Shown: piece by piece, positions 58,823 to 64,000 of the stretch
How the letters are laid out: every line of letters begins with the position of its first letter
Numbering within the stretch: the stretch's first letter is position 1
DNA from: Histomonas meleagridis
Taxonomy: Eukaryota > Parabasalia > Tritrichomonadida > Dientamoebidae
DNA: 64,000 bases
Assembly (NCBI GenBank): GCA_020186115.1
Contig: WSYJ01000036.1
Coordinates: 1,302,001 to 1,366,000 of the forward strand
Direction of reading: 5' to 3'
Translations under genes and position numbers: made by a program
The notes under the pieces: model-generated
What the model was told of the DNA's origin: nothing
Database searches by the model: none
The model's input: the letters and a program-made list of their open reading frames with translations, nothing else

Positions 58823-61195
58823 ATGAATGTTTTAATCACATTAATCATAATAACAAATGGTGTATTTTCTTATTCAGATCCAACTCAAGAGCCTGATTTT
58901 AATAAGTCATTTAACTTTCTTAATGAAGGAATTTATGGTGGAATTAAAGGAGAAGATTTAAATATTGTTCCAGCTTGGAAAAACAATTTTACAGGGAAAG
59001 GAGTTCATATTTCACTTTTCGACGCTGGATGCCAATTCAATCATGTTGATTTAAAAGATAAATTTAGATTTGAAGATAGTTGGAATGCATTAACTAATGA
59101 AAAAGATCCATTTAATCAATCAAAAGATCCATATCATGGTACATGTACAGCTGGCCTAGCAGTTGGGGCATCTAATGGCATTGCTACAGTAGGTGCAGCA
59201 CCAGGTGCTAATTTCTCATCAATAACAGTTGATGCAGCCTGGGAATCAACAGGAAATATTGATCTCCCAACACTTATTGATGTTTATTCTCGTACACAAT
59301 TTGATGTTCGTAGTTGTTCACTTGGCCTTGGTGGCCTCCTTCGTAACGGCACTATATATATGCATCAATATCGTGATGTTCCAGAGATTGAAAATATGCT
59401 CAATAAAATCATGACATTTCGAAATGGTAAAGGCGCAATTATGTTACATGCCGATGGTAACTCAGGTAATGAAGTTCTTGATACACATGTAGATCTCTTA
59501 ACCAAATATAGAAACGTTTTAGCAATTGGAGGATCGACGAATCGGGGTGCCCCACTTTCCTATTCACAAACTGGAGCTAATGTAATGGTAAATGCACCAT
59601 CCGGTGGTACTTCATATATGAGTTTATATGAACCTTATATTTATTGTTCTTCTAATGAAGATCTTGAAGGCATTCATACATTTACAGGAACTTCTGCCTC
59701 ATCACCACAAATTGCAGGTGTTGTTGCATTAATTCTTGAAGCTAATCCTGAACTAACATGGAGAGATGTTATTTATATATTAGCGTTAACAGCACAAATC
59801 AATGATCCGACTAATGAACTATGGCAAGAAAATGCAGCAGGTTATTTGTATCACCCTGTTTTAGGCTTTGGCCGAGCAGATGCAGCACTTGCGACCACAA
59901 CAGCACAAACATGGAAAAATGTAGCTGAAGAAAAATCATATACAATTTCCTCTGATGTTAAAACAAGAGTTCATCATGCACGCGAAGAATGGACTGAAAT
60001 TGAATTTGAAGGAAATGAAACGATTTCATTTATCGAATATATTTATATTGTTTTTGATTTGAATACTTCAACAGCTGCTTTTTTGCATATTCAGTTAATT
60101 TCACCTGAAGGAACAGAACGAACTATTCTTGAAGCATCACCAACTTATGGTGAACATTTTCCAAATGATTTATCATTTAAATTTGGCGTTCGTAGTTTCT
60201 TTGGCGAATCTACAAAAGGAAAATGGGTTTTACGTATTCGTTATGAATCATATATCACAAACGTTGAAATTTCCAATTTGAAATTAATATTTTATGGCAC
60301 AAAAGATAAACCAAATTTACCCATAATAACTCGAAGAGAAACAGCGAAAAATGTTGTGTTAATTGATAATGGAAAACCAACTAATCCAAATGAATCAATT
60401 AATGTAACAAATGCAATATGTGGGGAAAAGATGCGCATTGAGTTACAAACAAATAATATGAACGATATTCCTGTTTTAATAGTTAATCCATCGAATAGTT
60501 TAACACTTGATTTAGGTACTATGCATAATAAAGTACTTGAACTAGATGCACCTTGTGTATTTAAAGATGGATTAGAATTATATGTCTCTGCACGTATAAC
60601 AGGTGAAGAAACTATCATTTCGACGCCTGTAATATTTCATAATCCTATTCAAACACTTGGAATTAATTCGCCTAAAGAAAATGAAATTATTAAATATAAT
60701 ATAAATGGAAATAACCCAATTCTAAATTTAATGTGGGTCAGAAATGATGTAAAGCCTAAAAATAATGGCTGTAAACAAATGGCAGTAATTTCTGTTGTAG
60801 ATTTTGATACAAATGAAATTATCGCATATAAAACATCAGTGGACATTGGAAGAGCGATGATCGAGTTACCTAAAAAGACTCATAAAAGATGCGTTGTAAC
60901 TATAACACCGGTAAATGAATCAAACTTTGACCCGTGCTCTGTGTTGGTACAGAAATTTAGTTTGATTGGCGAAAACGAAGAAATTGGAGATGATAAATTT
61001 GAGTTATCTTTTCCTGAATCAAAATGTTTTGAGAGTGAAGGAGAGAAAAACAACAAGAAGAAATTGATTATAATATGTGTGACATGTGGAATTATCGTAA
61101 TTATAATTGTCGTTGGATTAATTATCGGATGTAGAAAATGTAAGGAAGAAAATCAAAATAAAACAATTACACAATCACTTAATACATATACATGA
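58823..61195 (+). CDS. Subtilisin/kexin-like (S8) membrane protease with P-domain
   Basis: 790 residues from the ATG at 58823; the apparent 5-codon extension starts with TTG. Signal peptide is about 1-16 (MNVLITLIIITNGVFS). The catalytic triad is Asp67 (ISLFDAGCQF), His105 (YHGTCTAG) and Ser291 (TGTSASSPQ), with Asn213 (ADGNSGN) as oxyanion residue. A P/proprotein-convertase-like beta domain (about 370-495) has FEGNETISFIEYIYIVFDLN and GKWVLRIRYE. A long lumenal region, one membrane span (about 748-770) and a short tail follow. Kexin-like enzymes process secreted proteins in the late secretory pathway or at the surface. Only about 35 residues separate the signal peptide from the catalytic domain, so no prodomain is present. 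Confidence 0.9.
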   Translation: MNVLITLIIITNGVFSYSDPTQEPDFNKSFNFLNEGIYGGIKGEDLNIVPAWKNNFTGKGVHISLFDAGCQFNHVDLKDKFRFEDSWNALTNEKDPFNQSKDPYHGTCTAGLAVGASNGIATVGAAPGANFSSITVDAAWESTGNIDLPTLIDVYSRTQFDVRSCSLGLGGLLRNGTIYMHQYRDVPEIENMLNKIMTFRNGKGAIMLHADGNSGNEVLDTHVDLLTKYRNVLAIGGSTNRGAPLSYSQTGANVMVNAPSGGTSYMSLYEPYIYCSSNEDLEGIHTFTGTSASSPQIAGVVALILEANPELTWRDVIYILALTAQINDPTNELWQENAAGYLYHPVLGFGRADAALATTTAQTWKNVAEEKSYTISSDVKTRVHHAREEWTEIEFEGNETISFIEYIYIVFDLNTSTAAFLHIQLISPEGTERTILEASPTYGEHFPNDLSFKFGVRSFFGESTKGKWVLRIRYESYITNVEISNLKLIFYGTKDKPNLPIITRRETAKNVVLIDNGKPTNPNESINVTNAICGEKMRIELQTNNMNDIPVLIVNPSNSLTLDLGTMHNKVLELDAPCVFKDGLELYVSARITGEETIISTPVIFHNPIQTLGINSPKENEIIKYNINGNNPILNLMWVRNDVKPKNNGCKQMAVISVVDFDTNEIIAYKTSVDIGRAMIELPKKTHKRCVVTITPVNESNFDPCSVLVQKFSLIGENEEIGDDKFELSFPESKCFESEGEKNNKKKLIIICVTCGIIVIIIVVGLIIGCRKCKEENQNKTITQSLNTYT

Positions 61196-61829
61196 ATGAA
61201 TAAAAGAAAAAATTATTGAATACTGAAACAGGTTGGAATGTGAACGTGAACGAAAACGACAAACAATAATAAACTCTATCGAATATGATAGTTGTTTTGG
61301 AAATGTTTGCTTAATGAAAATGAATTTAAGTTTGATGAAGGATTTGTAGTAAAGGAAGACCGGATAAGTTTTTGGAAGAGAAGTTATATTAGCTGGGACT
61401 TAGGGGTAAAAAAAATGATAATTTTCATACAGCTTTGACCACAAGTACAAAGAAGCAAATATACCACAATGGTTAAGTCCCCAAGTGAAGAATATGAAAA
61501 TGTTGCACAGCTTGAAGTTACACAGCAGCCTGCGTTATTAGGGTGTTTATGATAAAGAAGAATTCACGGAATAATAATAAAGAGTTAACACTTCAGAACT
61601 TGGAAAATCACATAAGGAACATAATGGTTATACAGTGGTGGAACTGGGCTCAATACTGTACGATATAAAGTAAAATGCTTTTCTTTTTATTTAAATACTC
61701 AGATGTAATTAAGAGAGTCAGAATTATCAATCCAATTAAAATGGAATTTCTTATTTATTATTATTATTATTATTATTATAATATTGAATTATTATGAATT
61801 TTTGTGGAAAATCAGATCAAAAGGGCATT
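61196..61829. other. Intergenic region with a TTA microsatellite
   Basis: (TTA)n runs from about 61751 to 61780. The rest has no intact ORF. Parts may belong to the transposase relic that follows, but I could not align them. Confidence 0.4.
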
Positions 61830-62075
61830 TTTTCATGAAAAATCGAAATCACCGTGGAACAATGGGTTAAGTTCGTAAGGCATCTTAATCCAATTGAAAG
61901 ATGTTTTAGTCAAATTAAAGCATATGTAAAAAGATATTTACAATAAAAAAAATCATCCTTCTAGGTACAATTAATCTTCCTTTTGGGAATGAGGAGTTGT
62001 TCGGTTTCAGGTTCTTGAAGAAGCAATAAATGATGCAATTCAAAAGGTTGCAAGGGAAAATGTACAAAATTAATT
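61830..62075 (+). pseudogene. DDE transposase relic (Tc1/mariner-like, 3' part)
   Basis: Around 61881-61943 the plus strand reads HLNPIERCFSQIKAYVKRYL, the conserved region of DDE_3/Tc1-mariner transposases around the last catalytic acidic residue (DLNPIExxWxxLK). After frame breaks, VLEEAINDAIQKVARENVQN appears at about 62010-62071, matching the C-terminal helix of such enzymes. Several stops and shifts make it non-functional. TA-flanked repeats elsewhere in the window would suit this element class. Confidence 0.7.
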
Positions 62076-62550
62076 GAATTATTCATACAAACTATAACTA
62101 TTGATATTTCAAATGATACCAATCATAATTGAATAAAAACTCTTCTTAATTATTTATATTATTTTATATCAAAAAAATTAGAATTCACATATAAAAAATA
62201 TCGATATTTTTTGAAATACAACATTTTACAACATAAAATTTAAAAGATGCTTCACTCAAAAAAAAATCGGTTTTTTGAATCTTGAATTATAGGATTTACG
62301 ATAGAAAACGGTTGGCCATATTGAAACGGAAAATGGCCAACATGATGAGAAAATGGTATAGATATCAATTAAAAAACAAAATTCGTAAATTATAAATCTT
62401 GATGCAAAAAAAAAAATATTTGTAGATTTTTCTCAAGACCTAATACAAAATAGACTTATTACACATAATTTCAAAAAATATTTTTTTGCACTTTTGGAAA
62501 CAAGTTTAGGAAACCGTTTATTTATAGTTTGTCATAAAGAAAAGAATTCA
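62076..62550. other. Intergenic region with small inverted repeat
   Basis: TTGGCCAT (62312-62319) and ATGGCCAA (62333-62340) form an 8-bp stem. AACCGTTTA lies at about 62513. No gene is recognised. Confidence 0.4.
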
Positions 62551-63657
62551 TCAAACAAATGAATTCATATCAGCTAAGAACACATCAGTTCTCATTTTCT
62601 TCTGTACCATGTAAAGGTGTAGCTTTGCTCTATTTAGTCTCATTGTGTTTGAAGCTAACATTTGATTTAAGAATTGTTTCCTCTGCTCAAGTACAACTAT
62701 TCTTTGTTTTTCATCTATCATTGTTTGCAGCAAATCATTTTGTCTATGCAACTTCCGTATGTTTCTTTTCAGATCTTTCATACTTTCGTTGATTTCATTT
62801 CCAATTTTGTAATTCGGATTTGTTTTAAGTGTATTTAATTTTGCCATCAAAAGGGACTCATTACTATGTGTCTTTAACTCTTTTCCTAGTGATTCTACTT
62901 CGTTTTGAATAGTATTCAATTCAATTTGCAATTGATTGATTTGTGATTCAGTATTGTTAGATTGCAGCATTTGGGTTTTTGTCTTGTTTTTTACTTCGAG
63001 AGCAAAGATTTCTGCCTTTAATTCCGCAATTTTTGAAATCATGGATTCATCAGTTTCTTCATTTTGATTTTTATAAAGTTCTGATTGCTCTTCTTTGAGA
63101 AGCTTGTTCTTGGCTTTAAGTGTTTCAAGTTCTTTTTTCTTCTTTTGGATTTGGTCTTTTAGATTATTTGTATTACTTTGATTCTGTGAAGTTTTGACTG
63201 GAGATAAATTTGGTACTTCTTGTCGAGTTGTTTCAGACTTTGATGGTTCAATAATTTCCTTTAATATTGCTTGATCTTCAGGTGAAAGTTTTTGGAAAAT
63301 TTGTTGAACTTCTTCTTTTTTGGGTGAAATCACAGAGTAATTAATGAGCATAGATAAGAGAGATTCGAGTTGAGATATATCTCCTCTCCGTACTATTGCA
63401 GTTGTATCAATCGTTTTTGAATCACCTAGGATTTTTGTTAAATTAGTTGAAACTGCACGTATCTGTTTGAGACGTGAAAACCAGTCATTTTTTTTTACAG
63501 CTTCTTGAATAACTGAAATGTCAATATGATCATCATGAAGATATTGAAACAATGCAACAATTCCAATTCCATTTAAAAGTGATTCGAAGTTAGGAACTTC
63601 AATATTTAATTTATCAAATGCTTGAAAAAATCTGAGTATTGCACCTTGTTTGTTCAT
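62551..63657 (-). CDS. HOOK-like dynein adaptor (N-terminal CH-like domain plus coiled coil)
   Basis: 368 residues from the ATG at 63655-63657; 7 codons upstream are open only from TTG. Residues 1-140 match the HOOK domain: AILRFFQAFDKLNIEVPNFE, LLNGIGIVALFQYLH, a helix with KNDWFSRLKQIRAVSTNL, and the diagnostic DISQLESLLSMLINYSVISP followed by KKEEVQQIFQKLSPEDQAIL. In HOOK proteins this domain binds the dynein light intermediate chain. Residues about 170-368 are coiled coil (KKKKELETLKAKNKLLKEEQ onwards). At 368 residues it is about half the animal length and ends in the coil, without an obvious cargo domain. AACCGTC and ACCGGTT lie 65-90 bp upstream. Confidence 0.82.
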   Translation of the reverse strand: MNKQGAILRFFQAFDKLNIEVPNFESLLNGIGIVALFQYLHDDHIDISVIQEAVKKNDWFSRLKQIRAVSTNLTKILGDSKTIDTTAIVRRGDISQLESLLSMLINYSVISPKKEEVQQIFQKLSPEDQAILKEIIEPSKSETTRQEVPNLSPVKTSQNQSNTNNLKDQIQKKKKELETLKAKNKLLKEEQSELYKNQNEETDESMISKIAELKAEIFALEVKNKTKTQMLQSNNTESQINQLQIELNTIQNEVESLGKELKTHSNESLLMAKLNTLKTNPNYKIGNEINESMKDLKRNIRKLHRQNDLLQTMIDEKQRIVVLEQRKQFLNQMLASNTMRLNRAKLHLYMVQKKMRTDVFLADMNSFV

Positions 63658-64000
63658 TTTTGCTTCAGGACATGTCAAGTGAAAATAAGTAAATCAATCA
63701 AAAAGTCATGGTTACAATTCATAACAACCGTCCTGATAGACCGGTTAAAAAGAGCTTCAAAATGTCTTCAAAGAATGGATGGAGATATCAAACTGGGTCA
63801 TTGAGCACAATGGGAATACTTCATCATAAATTAAAATAAAAAAAAATTCCTTTTATTGAATGAAATCGGAGAGAGGTTCATTATTTATTCAATTCCATAT
63901 ATTATACAAAAATATATGGTACAAGATTATGTTGGTAGTGAGACAATTAATGTCAATTCTAAAGAAACGCATGATCATATGTAGTATAAAATACTTTGGT
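63658..64000. other. Window end without recognisable gene
   Basis: After the HOOK promoter region only AT-rich sequence is seen. Confidence 0.35.

Noticed and set aside
61196-61750. Possible structured RNA or tRNA in the more mixed-composition stretch after the protease gene
   Set aside because: No cloverleaf, box A/B or conserved stems could be found by eye.

Overview
This is AT-rich nuclear DNA of a unicellular eukaryote, most likely a parabasalid (trichomonad), with Tritrichomonas foetus as my best guess. The grounds are dense, almost intronless genes; several DUF3447/ankyrin genes; BspA-like leucine-rich surface proteins with a Ser/Thr stalk, one membrane span and an acidic tail; a Cys-rich GCC2/GCC3-type secreted protein; a bacterial-looking CobD/HisC-type aminotransferase; and TA-flanked transposon debris. 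The genes use the standard code. I saw no tRNA, rRNA or CRISPR array.

Layout. 0-9 kb: Cys-rich repeat protein (+), then on the minus strand an FCP1/SCP-type phosphatase, NAD-dependent glycerol-3-phosphate dehydrogenase, a BBS4-like TPR protein, a frameshifted MTA/SAH nucleosidase and an ARF-like GTPase. 9-13 kb: a decayed gene ending in a DUF4241-like domain, then ankyrin locus 1. 13-24 kb: GRP170-type ER chaperone, BRE1-like RING protein with a triplicated 3' end, an EF-hand protein, a multi-span membrane protein and an oxysterol-binding protein. 24-28.9 kb: a 535-bp inverted-repeat element, low-complexity DNA and ankyrin locus 2. 28.9-34 kb: eIF5, a histone H2A relic, a kinesin-6-like motor and a BRCT protein. 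34-36 kb: ankyrin locus 3. 36-42.4 kb: two small proteins, a putative organelle beta-barrel, an aminotransferase and an importin-beta-like protein. 42.5-50 kb: BspA-like gene and relics, ankyrin locus 4, a coiled-coil protein and a PH-like protein. 50-64 kb: WD40-less Prp19, a giant BEACH-WD40 protein, a subtilisin/kexin-like protease, a transposase relic and a HOOK-like dynein adaptor.

Most genes are housekeeping or cell-biological (translation, ER folding, vesicle traffic, flagellum/BBSome, dynein cargo, cytokinesis, chromatin) and lie between lineage-expanded ankyrin and BspA families. The most unusual structure is at the four ankyrin loci. Downstream of each DUF3447 ORF lies an array of intact 29-codon ankyrin blocks. 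At three loci the blocks repeat almost everywhere at exactly 170 nt, with an 83-nt AT-rich spacer. Because 170 is not a multiple of 3, successive blocks fall in different reading frames, yet none is broken. This suggests either repeated non-canonical introns or an unusual expression mechanism. Two further regulatory patterns stand out: an AACCGTT motif just 5' of many ATGs, and an identical 17-bp motif in front of the kinesin and BRCT genes.

Some open frames extend upstream only through non-ATG codons or through promoter-like motifs; in those cases I moved the start to the first plausible ATG.
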